Counted from the first letter of the stretch, positions 41,874 through 54,447 are shown. The stretch: 64,000 nt of DNA from Lindgomyces ingoldianus (GCF_010093535.1 NW_022985169.1:1320879-1384878); one strand, 5' to 3'. Program-made: numbers and translations. The notes: a model not told the origin generated them from the sequence alone.

Positions 41874-44319
41874 CTACATCTCCATCTCCTTCTCCTTCTT
41901 CGGCCCCTTCCCTTTCCTCCAAACCCTAACATCCCTTGGGTCAAACCCACCATTCCCCCAAAGCGCCCAATCAGGCGTCTCCTCACCAACATAATCCTCT
42001 GGTCTCCAACCCACCACCTCTCCGTCCTCCATCCTCGTCCCCCGCACTCTCCCCTCATATAACTCAAAAAACCGTTCGAAATCAATACGCGTCGCCCACC
42101 GCCCCTGTCGTTTAAACCTGCTTTCGTCTGCCAAGAGTACACAACAAGAATGCGCGTGCTCGGCTGCAATACCATATCCAAGGTCCCGGGAGACTAATTC
42201 TTCAACGAGAGCGGCCACGAATTCAGACACCTCAGAGTAAAACGGCACATTTTGCATCGTCAGCCCCACAGATCCAGCAGCGCTGGTCCCACAATATGTG
42301 ACCCCCTTGACTTCTACAAACCCAGGCAATGCGCGCTGGATAAGATCTGCATAGCCCTTCACCTCATCCGCCATGTTGAATCCCTTGACGAGGGTGAGCC
42401 GAAATACAGTACGTTGCTCAAATCTCCGGACGCGGAGAATATCTAGACAAGCACAAAACCGTTCCCAGAAGTCGCGGTGGAGGGGCCGATCGATGGCGCG
42501 GAGGGAGGCTTTGTTGCTTGCGTCGATGGAGACGTATAGTTGGGTCACAGGTACCAGAGCTGCGAGTTGGGCGGGGTGTTGGGCGTTACAGACGAGGAAG
42601 GTGGAGATGTGGTGGGAATGCAGGATAGTTATCAGATCGTTGATGTGTGGGTAGAAGATGGGTTCGCCAACGAGAGAGAGGGCGCAATGTCGGATGCACA
42701 TCGCTTCGGCGAAGCGCTCAGCGCGTACCCCGGGCACGCCTTTCAGCATCCGGATTTTCTGGTAGTGGGCAGCGGTGATACCGGTGAAGATCACATCTGG
42801 GGAGTCGGTGATCCAGCGCCATGTTGTACCGACAGGGTTTGTGCCGTGGCGCCAGCAGAAGACACATTTGTTGGAACAGGAGAGGGATGGCGTGGCTTCC
42901 ATGCATAGGTGCGATTGGATCCCATAGAAGGAATATTTGTAGCAAGAGCCCCGTCCGCGCAGTGCCGATTTTGTCCATCGACAGATTTTCACACCGGAAT
43001 GAGAGCCGATTATCGTGTAGCCTTGTTTTGTGAGGGCGTTGTAGGTAGGGGAAGTGATGGGGACCATTTCTTTGGGGGCTTGGACTGGGTTAGGCGTGGG
43101 TTTGGGTTTGTAGGTTGTAAAGTCGATAGGTATAGGGACGTCGGGTGTGGAGGTGGAAATGTTGACCACTGAGCCGAGGTCTTCGACGTCATCGAGCCGG
43201 GCAGACATCTTTGCTTTGATGCGGCGAGTTTGAAATTTCTCGACGTCGCTGTCACCCAAGATGTCGTTATCTTCGTCGCCGCTTTCCGCTGGATTGCCAC
43301 TTCCAGGAACGCCCTCCCCCAACCCTCTGCCTTGAGCAATATCTACTAGTGCTTCCTGGATACCATGGATCCATTCTCCAAGCCGTGCTTCAACGTCTCC
43401 TGTAACATCACCCATACCAAGAGGCCATGCTCTCTTCCTCCCGGTCAGCCTTGCCATCCATTTATCAACCTCCTTGGCTTGGCTACAGAAGCCTTCTTCC
43501 TCTGTCGGCCACCCCTCTTTGTCGCCAAACCCAAACACTGAGTACCCCAACAGCTCAGCCAATGGCGCAGTATCAATTCGAAAGTCGTTGTGAGTCTCTT
43601 GGAGGTTCTGGAGGAATGTACTGAGCACAGTATCAATGTTGTAGGTCGGTATGAGGATAAGGTAGAAGTGTCGAGTGTTTGGCTCTGTTTTCGGTGCACT
43701 GACGAAATAGTCGTCATATTCGATATATGACACGTCATGAACTTGAGGTTCGAGAATTGGCGCGGAGTCATCACAGTCCACGAGGCTAGATATCCAGGAA
43801 CCGATAGCCTTGGCTGTTTGGGAGGTGTACCTCTCAGAAGTCCCAGCAAGGGATTGAAAGAAGATTAGAGGCTGGATCTTGTCGGTCTTGTGGTTGAAGG
43901 TTGAGGTTGCTTTGGCCAGCTTGTTTGGCAATTTCTTGCCTTTGACTTTCTTTGGACCCTTCTTAGCCTTTACAGTAGATACAATTGCACTTGTCGCTTC
44001 CTCCGGATGACTGTCCTTGTTGATTGCCAACGGATCAAGCAAGGTATTCTCCGGGAGCCATTCGGACTTCAGCTCAACAACAGCCTTCTCAGTTGGTGAT
44101 CTAGGGGTTGGTGACACTGAGATCTTTCCTCGTCGTCCATGAAGGTACATGGCAAAGCGGACGATGGCGACTAACGACACAGCGGAGAGAATGACGGGAA
44201 CTCGGTGAATGTGCCATATTAGAAGGAGTTCTATGGTGAACGGTCAGTAACAGGCGTCTGGGAATTCTTATGGAGGTCATACCGGCTGGGAGTTGCCCGA
44301 GAAAGAATTGAGAATCCAT
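41874..44319 (-). CDS. TYW1: tRNA 4-demethylwyosine synthase TYW1, membrane-anchored
   Basis: Radical-SAM enzyme that forms the tricyclic base in tRNA-Phe (position 37) on the way to wybutosine. 797 residues in two exons: 44319-44283 and 44230-41874. The short first exon (MDSQFFLGQLPA) joins to ELLLIWHIHRVPVILSAVSL, a hydrophobic segment that looks like an N-terminal transmembrane anchor. A flavodoxin-like domain follows (LIFFQSLAGTSERYTSQTAK), then an acidic/disordered spacer, then the radical-SAM core with CSNKCVFCWRH (CxxxCxxC, near residue 465). The substrate-specific C-terminal part follows (MCIRHCALSLVGEPIFYPHI; VKGVTYCGTSAAGSVGLTMQ; AAEHAHSCCVLLAD). The C-terminal tail is basic (KGKGPKKEKEMEM). 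All parts are in the expected order and the length is typical. Confidence 0.95.
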
Positions 44320-44607
44320 TGTGTGAGAGCTGAACACAACTTCACCCTCTCTTCCTTGCGTGCTCCTGTGGGCTTTTACGAAGTGTGGGGTTAGCGGGAC
44401 GCCAAGCCATAGGCCGTGTTGATTGGCCACCCATCATTTCAGGTGCAAATAAATTTATTGGTACATATCATGCCCTCCATTGATCAGTCTTATCTTCTCG
44501 AGACGACTCCATACATATGAACAAAACTTCCTCAGATCATGTGGTCCCTCCATCCACATCCACACAGCGGCCAACAATGACAATGACAACACCATAAACC
44601 TTGCATC
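44320..44607. other. Short intergenic region
   Basis: Promoter of TYW1 and 3' flank of the next minus-strand gene. No further feature is visible. Confidence 0.5.
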
Positions 44608-47600
44608 TCACACAGCAAATCCATTGACTGCACTCGGCCATGACTGATCTAGGACAGTGCTAACTCGATTCAAAATCCTACCTCCTCCAAGTAGAACCTG
44701 AAAGTGCTCGACGCGCTCTTCCGCTGACATGAGGATAAAAGCTGGGAGACCAAAGATTCTGAGCGATTTAGAAGGCGACGCAAACGCAGGGGGCGAGCTC
44801 GTCCGAAGTTGAAGATCATAAGGCGTTTTCAGAGACGCCAGAATGACTTGGGCCGCGAAGGGATTGAAACCGGCGCGACGGAGGAAGAGCTCCCACTACT
44901 TTCCATTAGCTGTCATGTTCCTGAACCAGGTTGCGTAAATATGAAATGGACTCAGTTGTGACTTCAGGAAACGTACCAGTGTTTCTTCTTGCAACAACTT
45001 CACATCCCCGATATCCTCAGATCCATGTGGTAGACCCCACCCTGCCATCTCTCCCACGATAGCTCTTGATAGGGCAAGTTCTCCACCTTCAATGTACTTC
45101 GTCATCACGTCAGCCTCCATCTTGGAAGAGAAGACCTCCAGCTCCTTTAATGCTTCCGGGTCGCGAGCATCCGCCAAACGTCTCGACCCAGCTTCTTCCA
45201 CCTCTTGGCTGACTCCCTCGCTGACGAGAACGATCAGTCTTTCATACCGTAATTGCAGCTTTGAGATACGCTCTTTGATCGGGGAACGATCCGGTTGTCC
45301 TGGGAGTGCTCGTTGCTTTATCTGCTGCAGAGAAGTGAGAATCAAGCCGGTCGATGGTGACAATAGTAAGTCGGCTTCTTGAGAGGGCGAATGTAGGAGG
45401 CTGAAATCGCGCTCCATGAGCTCTGCATCTTTGTATATTTTCTCCACTTGCCTTGTAAGGGTCCTCTGTTGCAGCAGCGTCGACGAGATGATGAATGAGC
45501 ATGGCTGCAGGTTGGTAGGGGTTGGAGGAAGCATTAATGCGGTCGGTCTCGGCGGACTACAGCTATCTTGAACCTCCCGTGAAGCTGTTGTAAGCACCAC
45601 GCCCTGGAGACCTTCATGAGACAGGCTTGTAGGACGATCACCGGAACGCTGAACCGGGATATTGATTTCAACTGCAATGGATTCGTCGCCTACACCGGTC
45701 CTTGCAGTCCTGCCGTGAAGCTTCATAAACTTGTGTAGCGCCACGGAGGCAGAGAACATTCCCCCAAACATGAGGCCGCCATCCAGTTCCATCGGTGCTT
45801 GTTGATGCCCTGGAGGTGGCAGCAGTCCACGTTGAACTGCCGAGAAGTCGTCCCTATGGCACTGATCCTCAAACTCTTTGTGCGGTACATTGCGAATAAG
45901 GGTACCAAGAGTGGTACCCTTCGTCTCCCGACCTCCAGGCGGATTATTGATATCATCATCTTCGATCTCGAGTCTCTTCTTCCTGATGAACGATTCCACG
46001 CCTTCTCCCTCTTGAAGCTCTACTACTTCTAGTTCGTCCTCACGATCCTCTTCGTCATCAAAGAAGCGTAACTGATCTCTCTTCCATATGTCGGTTGAAC
46101 TAGTAGCAATGTCGCTAGTGCTCAGCTCTGCGAGAAGCTCCCCTAGTATCCCATCATCTTGAAGCTTCTCGTTGATCGTGATAACGCCGAGTTGGGTCGG
46201 GAACGGGCTCCAGTGCAGATCCCTCTCCAGTTTGGCGAGCCCATGCCAGGAGGACACTAATCTCAGGTCATTCCGCTTGACTTGAAGAATGAACTTTGTC
46301 TGGGCATCTAATTCAGTCTCACCCACCGGATGCTTGCCACGCTTTTTGTGTCCATACTTTTCCCACGGCAAAGTTGGAAGTGAGAAGTCGAGATCTGGGA
46401 CGTCGACTCGCCTGGTAGTGTCGACCTCAGAAAGCTTCTCGTTTTCAATATTCTTGTTTACTTCTTCAACCACAGGTACAATCTCCTTGTAAAAGTCGCT
46501 GAAACTTTCTTGCGAGTTGAGTATGTCGTCGCCTGATTCAAAATTAGAAAGATCAGGAATATACTCGTGAAGCATCTCAGGAAATGACACTGATTTAATT
46601 TTCTTTGCTTGGGAATCGTGGAATATCGGAGGCGTTAGTGGGCCTTCAACTTTTAGATCTTGTATCTTGCGCTTCAAGATCGGCGAGGGCTCCGGTTCGG
46701 GAGCTCCTTGGAGCGAATCTGAATCCAGCTCCTGGATAAATTCGAGTAACATCTGATCACTACCTTCTGATCTTCCAGAGCCCGACGGTGGGACTAGCGC
46801 GTCTTCTCTAACGATATGCTCATCAAGAGCTTCCAGTTCGGCAGCACCCGAATTAGAACTCTCGGAGAGTAGTTCTAGATGATTCGCTGGAGAAGACGGA
46901 ACATATGGTGTTATTTGAGGGGATATCGGTAGTAGTGGTGGCGTCAATGGTTGCAAGGCCGGATTCTGCATTAATTAATAGGAGAATTCTTCGCGTTGCG
47001 ATATCTCATACTCGTGTATACTTTATACTCTCGGCTTCTATCTTTTCGGAGTCTCGGCATGTGTAAGTGTCTTGAACCGTAGTATGAAGAAAAATAAGGT
47101 CTTGCTTCGAAAGAGTAAGCTTCTCAAACTTAACTTGCTTGAGATATTTTATGGGGTAGTCGTAATAATTCGCTGGCCATTCAAGTCCTTCGTCCTTTTT
47201 AGTGCTAGCCCTCTCGAAGGGTATCTTTAAGTTCCCGAGATCCGGTAGGTCCATGCTCCCAAAGTTCTGAAGGTCAAGCTCGGGATCAGACAGAGGAATC
47301 GGAACTTCTTGCTTCAAAGGAGATATCCGTTTAATGGGGTCTGGATACAGTTCTGCCTCGTTAAGCGACTCTTGCAGAGAGTGGACGAACTTGAGCAGAA
47401 ACGCCACATCCCTACTGACAGTTAGTCGTTCTTTTGTTAGGCTATTAGCCTGGTTAGCGAGAGAGGTTAGTGAAGCTTTCTCAGAATCGGATTGTTGGAG
47501 ATCTGAATTCAGATGGTCGTTAGACGGGATGTGAAGGCCACTGGGGCAAGGTTGCTCCTGTGAGAAATAGGTGCACAAGCCATGGAAACGAGCATACTCT

Positions 47601-47638
47601 AGCACTGATGGTTCTGGATCAGAGAGGTCGAGCTCCAT
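44608..47638 (-). CDS. Fungal-specific protein of unknown function with C-terminal helical (SAM-like) segment
   Basis: 967 residues in three exons: 47638-47012, 46965-44977, 44895-44608. I think this is the ascomycete family that Pfam calls DUF7102, but I cannot check it. The start MELDLSDPEPSVLEYARFHG and the block LPWEKYGHKKRGKHP look conserved. The middle is acidic and low in complexity. A region near residues 680-860 has predicted helices (LILTSLQQIKQRALPG; LQLRYERLIVLVSEG). The last intron removes an in-frame stop and joins KLLQEETL to WELFLRRAGFNPFAAQVILA. It is followed by LRIFGLPAFILMSAEERVEHFQ, which ends like a SAM or helix-hairpin domain. The segment IVLVSEGVSQE with an XPF-like feel made me consider a Zip2/SHOC1-type meiotic protein; that is speculation. 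Introns are 46 and 81 nt. Confidence 0.72.
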
Positions 47639-48049
47639 ATCGTAGTCAGCATGCTTGATAAGGCTGTGGTGGTTAGTTTGTGCGGTTCAGTACCAGCCTC
47701 AAGATGACGTTGTGAGTGTTGAGATGAATTGTGCCAACCAAAATTAGAAGTCCGGAAACGGTCACGTGAATGCGGGCAGCGCTAGCCTCATGCGAAAATA
47801 TTTGCATCAACCATCTTGTTGGACTTTGATCATTTCTAAAGCTTGTAAGTGCCTCCCATATCACCCACATGCCGTAGTGTGAGATACATTGAAGGTAAGG
47901 GGTATTCACCTTCACTTGTGTGAGGTTGAAAACATTCGCTAGAACTCAAGATAACAGGCCGATAAGATACCTCTATGGGCCCTTTCGGGGGATACTAGCT
48001 TCCAAAGACAGCAAGATTTGAGTGATAAGCCATGAGACTGAAGGCTAGT
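47639..48049. other. Intergenic region
   Basis: Promoter of the preceding minus-strand gene and 3' flank of the dioxygenase gene. An 80-codon antisense frame (47673-47915) shows no domain. Confidence 0.45.
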
Positions 48050-49538
48050 CTAGTCGTTGTAGTTTACGATGCCCGAGCCGTCCTTATTCGCCTTGGGAAT
48101 CCCATAGCGCTCATGGAGATCCTCCTCCTGAGACTTGCTGTTCGGATCTAGGTAGGGACGTTCCGCTTGACAGCATACACGAACAGCATGTCGGCGATGT
48201 GGTGCAAACCCGTAAGAAGCCGAGTGATTCTTAAGAACAGTTAGTTCGCTGATCACGTCAACACTGGGTGTTACTTACGCTGACACGGTTGTCCCAAAAC
48301 GCAACGTCACCTTTGTTCCATTGAAACCTCACATGCAGCTCTGGAGATGTGGAAACAACTTCGTTAAGGTACGAGATGATGTGATCCTACTCAACGATCA
48401 GTAACCTCCTTCAATCTGCCTATGTGTAACCAGTTCAAGTCGTGGGAGAACATACACTCTCAGTCTTCGGCACCCCGACAATCTTCGTCACGAAACCTGG
48501 GTTGAAGAAAAGCGACTTCCATCCGGTGACGGGATTCGTGCGGACCAGAGGATGCTCAGTCACAACTGGCTCGCGTCGAACAGTGCGACCAAGCTTACGA
48601 GAGCCCTCGGCTTGCATCTCAGCAGAATGAAGCGCACTGAGGCCCTCAAGATACTTCTGCATTGGTTGGGAGAGTTGGTCGTAAGCGGCATATTGAGAAG
48701 ACCAGAGAGTATCGCCTCCTCCGCCTTGTGGTGGGCCAGTGAGGACCTTGAGCGAAGTGTACGATGGCGGCTGAATCTCATACGTCACCTAAGCAGGTTA
48801 GCCTGGTTGTAGACTTTGCCGGTTAGGACATATGTGGGGGCAAATCAGGGGCTGAAATAGACAGAAGTATGCCTCTTGCTAGTGCTCTTGCAAAGTCTGA
48901 CATCAGACTTCGCACACTGGGCCCTCATCGTTGAATTTTGGTGGTAGGTAATGATAGATTGATGAGAAACTTACATCCGAGTGCCACAGGAAGCTGGGTG
49001 TGAACAGAGCTCGAAGGTCAGGGGAGTTCTCGCCAGCGAATACAACATGTACATCCTCAAGACCTTCTTGCTTAGGTGTAGAGGTAGTCGCATGTTTATG
49101 AAGGGTTCCGAAGTATCTCCCAAGCTCACGCTGGGCGTTGATGTCGAAGTTCTTCTGATCACGGAAGAATACAACCCCACGTGTCGCAATCAAGCGGGCA
49201 AGGTCATTCTTCTGAGCATCGGTGAGGTTGGCAAGGTCAAGACCGTGGATTTCCGTGCCGATTTTTGGGTTGTAGTCAAAGACATCCGTCGCTGAGCTTA
49301 GAAGATTTTTAAATTCTGGATCACCGTCAAGGCCCTTGTCATAGTAGGGTATCTCTGTCAGAGCAGGCCAGTGGACATCCGGGAAGCGAGGCTGGAGGTA
49401 CTCAAATTCGTATGTCTCATTATGTGACTCGACGATGGTGCGACCAGGCATATATTTGACAGGAGCATTCTTAGACTTGGGGTAAGATTTCCCCGTTGAT
49501 AGGGTGTGAGAAGCTTGCTCAATAAGACCGGGAGCCAT
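48050..49538 (-). CDS. TauD/TfdA-type Fe(II)/2-oxoglutarate dioxygenase, probable sulfonate dioxygenase
   Basis: 394 residues in four exons: 49538-48975, 48788-48456, 48386-48279, 48229-48050. The fold is that of taurine/alkylsulfonate dioxygenases. A large fungal subgroup (JLP1-like) releases sulfite from sulfonates, while others act on different carboxylates. The conserved sequence is clear: PKIGTEIHGLDLANLTDAQK, LIATRGVVFFRDQ, the iron-binding HxD in FLWHSDV joined by the first splice to TYEIQPPSYTSLKV, and GGGGDTLWSSQYAAYDQLS. The distal block is FWDNRVS-NHSASYGFAPHRRH, then AVRVCCQAERP, with the second iron His and the 2-oxoglutarate Arg. The first intron is long (186 nt); the other two are 69 and 49 nt. 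Sulfite produced here would be a substrate of the sulfite reductase encoded 7 kb away. The exact substrate is unknown. Confidence 0.9.
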
Positions 49539-52500
49539 GTCGGATTTAGCAGATAGCTCAAACTGTGTAAAGAGTAAATGGAACGGAGAGTCGAGTGATT
49601 GGGTGGGTGTTTGAGTGGCAAGACGTAAAGTAATGCCTGGAGAAGAGGATAGATGTGTTTAGATTGAGTGAACCAGGAACTAATACCAAGTGCTCTCCTA
49701 GGGCGAAGAGAAAAAAGGACTCATGGGAGAGGAGGAAAGATTCTTATACTCAGTTTATGCCTAGTCGCCGTAAGTGCTTGCGTAATCGCACACAATTTCT
49801 CGAGCACAGACAAGGGAACACAATCCCCACTCCATATGCGCTAATGCTTTTTGCGAGCTCCGGGCACACGATGACAGATCGAGAAGGTCTGTGATTATCC
49901 ATATGTGGAGGACCATGGGTAGAAAATACCTCTTGTGGGCCTCTAATACAAATAGAAGGTATACAGAAAGCAGAGTCTTAGGTGCATATTGAAAGGTTAC
50001 ATATGGAATGACAGAAGGCACAAGAACATATCCGGTAATCGAATGCTGGATACCCCAAGTTCTGTACGAGCCTGCATGCACTTACGCTGCAGGCGATTTC
50101 GAGCCATCCAGGATAGACCTCCGAGTCCGGACTCTGCACTCTCGTTGGTATCCGAGGTTCTTGATCTCACATTTAACGCGCATTCTTCCGTTTGGGCTAG
50201 TTGGATAGTTACGCGTAAAGGGCACAGCTTTGATAGTGACAAAATACAGTGCTCTGGAGCCCACATATTGCAATCTTCCGGACGCAAATCGTTCCGGGTA
50301 TCGCCCAATGGCTCCAAATGGAAACGTTTTTTTGTCTTGGATCTATGGAAGCATCAGTGGACGTTGGGTTATGAGAAGGGGCGAGGCGGACGAGGAAAGA
50401 TCACTAGTCTGTTTCAGGATTAGACTCTGGAGTACAACCGCTATTGCACCATCTTCTTACTCCATGACGCCTTCAATACTGCCAGGAACCGCGCCATATT
50501 TACTCCTCCCCGCCTTATTGTTAATATGCCATCGAATGTTCCTCGTCCCTCACCGCAACTATCGGTTTCAGCCATCCCGAATGTTCCTACAATCCCCACT
50601 ACTTTGAGAATACAATGTGCCCGTCTTATTTATCATAGGGACTCTTGTCAAAGCTCTCCGAACGTTGATCTGATTATTCCTACCGGTGGATAGATTAGCA
50701 AAGTGATTCAGTTGAGCATCATTCTTGCTATCACCAGTGCAGCTACCATCTTTCTATCAACCTCAAGCCTTCGGGGTCAGCTCCCTCTCAGCACGTTTAG
50801 CGTATGTGGGGCTGGAAGAACTGTGCTGATATCACACGCTTCTTGAGGGAGAATATCGATGGGAGGTCCAGATACAGATGGCCCTGCGTCACCCTGGTAG
50901 CTTTCTACGTGGCGTTTTGCCAACCTTAACCTTACCAGTCGTGTCCTCTCCACAGGTCTTTCTGCCCCCCCAGAGTCCCCAAACTGCTTATTTGTCATAT
51001 CTCTTATCTCTTCTGTGATCATTTCCATACTCCGTATATTCACCTTGTAATTTCCGCTTCTCCAGTAAGAGCGTCAAATTACCAAGGGTACACGGTGCTA
51101 GACGATTTGAAAGCCGAAGGCATCTGCATAATATCCCGACATTTCGCACATGCATTATTGGCTTCAGCCGGATTACGCTATACGGATCCTTGATGCAAGT
51201 CTGGTAGCCTGAAAGCGTCGGGCTAGGTGAGTATGCACGCGGTGCTTCTGGGAAGTTGATCTGAACTGACAGTAGTTGTCCAGCAGCCTTAGGAAGAACA
51301 AGTTTTCCAAATCGTAAACACGAGCCAATACCCGATTGGTCAACCCTGATTCAAAACTTTATCCTGAGATTTAACTGGTGAACACCTCTAACGTTTGACG
51401 AGGCTCTGCACCTCACCTTCATGCATCGACAGGAACTAAATCACACCGATTTGTAAGGCTCGCCAACTATCCAACTTCGTGGACAAAGCTGATCGATTCG
51501 GAGAGCCTTTGCATCTCATGTCCGCATGGCTTCCAAAGTCAAATCCCGATCGGCTTGTTGGGTTGTGAGTACAAGGGACGGGAGTCGACCTTTGCAGCAC
51601 ACGATAAGAGCCAACCTTGCACTTGGTATGGCCGGGCTGGTTAGTAATGTTGCCATACTTCCTTATGCTCGTCTATCACTTCCTCTGGCTTCATATCTTG
51701 CTAGTCATATGAGCTAAGAGAATTTTGGGCCACATATTTCTAAAGTGGTCCCCACATACACTGGGGAGGAAAATAATCGAATACCCCGAATCTGCCATCC
51801 ACCAGCTCTACTACGGAGTCCGATACTTGGTACCTTCTTACTTTATTATACAGGCTCCTAGAGTCTGTCACCTACGGATAAGGCTATAAACAATGGCCAA
51901 TCACTTGATATTGGCAGCCAGAGAAGCATGTTCCGCAAGTATTACAGATATATACTGAGAAGAGGAAGGTTTCTTGCTCTTGGACTTCTACACAGATATA
52001 CCCAACTCTTGGTAGGAGATGATGCGGCCGAGGACTGCGGGAGAAGACCCTGCATGCATCTCAGCACATCAAATGCCAAATTACTCTGGGTCACTAGATT
52101 GAAGCACTTTCACTGATATCCGACGCATGGCCTGGTAAAGCCTATCTGGATAACAAGTACGCCAGGGTTTTGGAGCCGTCATTCCCTGGGGTGCCCACCA
52201 AACCTTCTTTATCACTGGTATTATATAGCACCATGCCACTCTTCACCACCTGTAGATGCTATTTCTACCTCAAGAACCTAATGATCTTCAAAATGCAGTA
52301 CTTGCTTTGAGTGAGCATACTCATAGATGGTTAATTCCTCTTAATTTATTCTCATGCTCAGGTGAATCCTACCTTCACTACTACTGCGTGCGATAAGAAT
52401 ATACAGTGAATAGAACGCCCCAGGACTTGCCAACCGTAGAGATTGCTGCAGCCATTGCAGGACCAAGTCCAACACCCCGTCATCCCAACAAACGCAAAAG

Positions 52501-53010
52501 ACGGTTAGAAAAGAAGTCATTGACGCCAAAACACCCTCCCCGCCTATCCAAGACCATCCCACCCAGTCTCATCTATCCCGCTGGAATAAGATGAAGTATA
52601 GTATGCAATACAAACCCACAATGCCCCTCCCTGCCTTCCATCGCATACAGACAGCCCACCACAAGCACACCTCTAAAAGTGTTTCACACCTAGGCAAAGA
52701 AGAAGCAAAGGTCGTCGTTTTCATTGTTCAATCATACCCCACACTCCTCCTCCTACCCAAGTAAATCCCCAACGCGGCCGTAAAAACGAGGAGGATGAGA
52801 ATCGGACGCATGATCCACCAGACCCATTGACCAGTGGATAAGGGAGCACTTATGTCGAGAGCAAACGTCAGATAGTGTTGGAATTGTGCGAGCAAGTAGA
52901 GCGAGTAGAGTGACGTGTTGTGAATAGTGTTGGGTTGGAGATGGAGATGGAGATGGAAGTTGGAGAAGGAAAGGCAAGGGGTTTTGGGCAAATTAGAAGG
53001 TGATTGTAAT
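49539..53010. other. Long intergenic stretch without a convincing gene
   Basis: Nearly 3.5 kb with no frame above about 150 codons and none resembling a known family. Longer frames (49989-50423 plus, 50777-51043 minus, 51526-51717 plus) lack domain signatures. The dioxygenase promoter lies at the left end. At the right end the minus strand holds a short frame (52728-53084) whose last 40 codons encode a strong hydrophobic segment; its upstream part overlaps the last exon of the mannosyltransferase. I see no tRNA, transposon ends or long repeats. Non-coding RNA or decayed sequence is possible. Confidence 0.35.
52728..53000 (-). CDS. Possible small single-pass membrane protein (weak)
   Basis: On the minus strand, just behind the mannosyltransferase stop, an open frame ends with TGQWVWWIMRPILILLVFTA, then ALGIYLGRRRSVGYD: one transmembrane helix followed by a basic tail, as in a type II or tail-anchored protein. 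Upstream codons include the Met of [12 protein letters not shown] (about 53027), which overlaps the mannosyltransferase exon in another frame. The pattern is protein-like, but there is no family match, and chance hydrophobic frames in a 3' UTR do occur. Confidence 0.22.
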   Translation of the reverse strand, partial: PSNLPKTPCLSFSNFHLHLHLQPNTIHNTSLYSLYLLAQFQHYLTFALDISAPLSTGQWVWWIMRPILILLVFTAALGIYLGRRRSVGYD

Positions 53011-54447
53011 TTATTGCTCCTTTTCATACCCCTCTGGTTTTGGAATGCTGTTGAGTTCAAAGAATCGAGAAGTGCCTGGATCACACAACTTGTCAGCTCA
53101 CATCCTTAAATCTTTGTGGAACACAACTTGGCCTTGCAGGAACTAGTTCCGCGGGGCAAATAAGTTATGAGAGAATAGTGCATATAGACCTACAAGAATA
53201 TCCATTCCAGTCAAAGTTATCCTTTGGATTGCAGTGACATTTGTGGTCTAAGCGATACTGTTCGCCTGTCGGACAATGCGTGAATGGGACGTGGTAGTAG
53301 GCGATGTCATTGAAGAAATGGATTTCCTCCTTCTGGAGCATGAGGGCGGCGGCAATCGAATGCACGGGTGCATCGCCCCAGCGCTCGTAGAAGAAGCCTC
53401 CGGCATGGTCCAACGAAGTGAAGTAGTCGATGTAGGCTGGTGAGCGAAGCCAGTTAAGGTTGCCAATTTCGAAGTTGGACCACTAAATGAAGTTAGCGTG
53501 CTAACCCTCACAAACGGAAAGAGCAGGCACGATAAAGGGATCGTGAACTAGCCCAATGGTGTTGGAAATACATACAAAGTGGCAGTGGTTGTAAGTCTTG
53601 CCGTCGTCGTCGCTAAGGAATTTCATCGAATTCCCAGACGCAACATGCTGTGGGAAAGTTGCTGTGAAATTCTTTACGGCATCCCAGAGTGTAGGGATCG
53701 TCTCCACGTATTCATACAAACTGAGCGTGAAGCTGTATTTCTTCTTGTTGTCGGCCATGTACTTGAAGGTGTCGTAGTTGATGTCGCAGTACAGCTCGAC
53801 GCTGGGCTCTACACGCCAGTACCACTCATAATCTAGCATAAGGGGGTGACGGAAGAAGAATCCGGACTCATAGCGACACATATGCCGATAGCTAATCGAA
53901 TCGCCGTAAATGATCTTCTTTTCTTTCATTTCCTCGCGAACCTTGGCGGCGCGGTCTTGGTCGATGAACTCCGGGAACGACCAATGCTCCACAGGGATCT
54001 TGCCGTATTTAGTTTTGCCAGAGACCAATGCCGTCGTGACTTTCTTGAACTCGTCGTTGAACTCGTCATCATTAAGGAAGACCCAGTCGTAGTTGAACCG
54101 GCGGTTGAACCGGTCCTCAACCTGGCGGATGGACTTGGCAATTTCCCAAATGTCAGAATTACGGGCGAGAGTGACAAAGGTAGCATTCATGCGATCACCG
54201 GACTTGGTGGCCGGAGGGAGCGTTGGTACATCGATTGGAGTGGTTGGGGGGCTCTTGGACTTCTCGCCCTCAGCTGGGGGATTGTATCCTGGCCAAGCTG
54301 TTGAGCCCACCGAGGAAGACGAGGAGATGAAGAAGAGAAGAATAAGGCACTGAAGCTGTCAATATCATCCGTGACAGGAGCCCAGAGTGACCTTCATACC
54401 ACGAGTGCGAAGATGATGTAGCGGAGGTACCGCTGGGTGCCCGCCAT
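53011..54447 (-). CDS. KRE2/MNT1-family alpha-1,2-mannosyltransferase (GT15)
   Basis: Golgi type II membrane enzyme that adds alpha-1,2-mannose from GDP-mannose to O- and N-linked glycans. 391 residues in four exons: 54447-54400, 54349-53576, 53482-53194, 53075-53011. The first splice creates the anchor [20 protein letters not shown]. The catalytic domain shows [41 protein letters not shown]-type sequence ([20 protein letters not shown]), [19 protein letters not shown] (second splice), and [20 protein letters not shown] followed by [17 protein letters not shown]. The last intron is needed to replace a run-on with the family ending [20 protein letters not shown]. Length is close to yeast Kre2 (442) without its longer stem. 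Divergent from PAT1. Confidence 0.95.

Noticed and set aside
48789..48974. Extra exon inside the 186-nt first intron of the dioxygenase gene
   Set aside because: The direct join gives WHSDVTYEIQPPSYTSLKVL, which fits the family without insertion.
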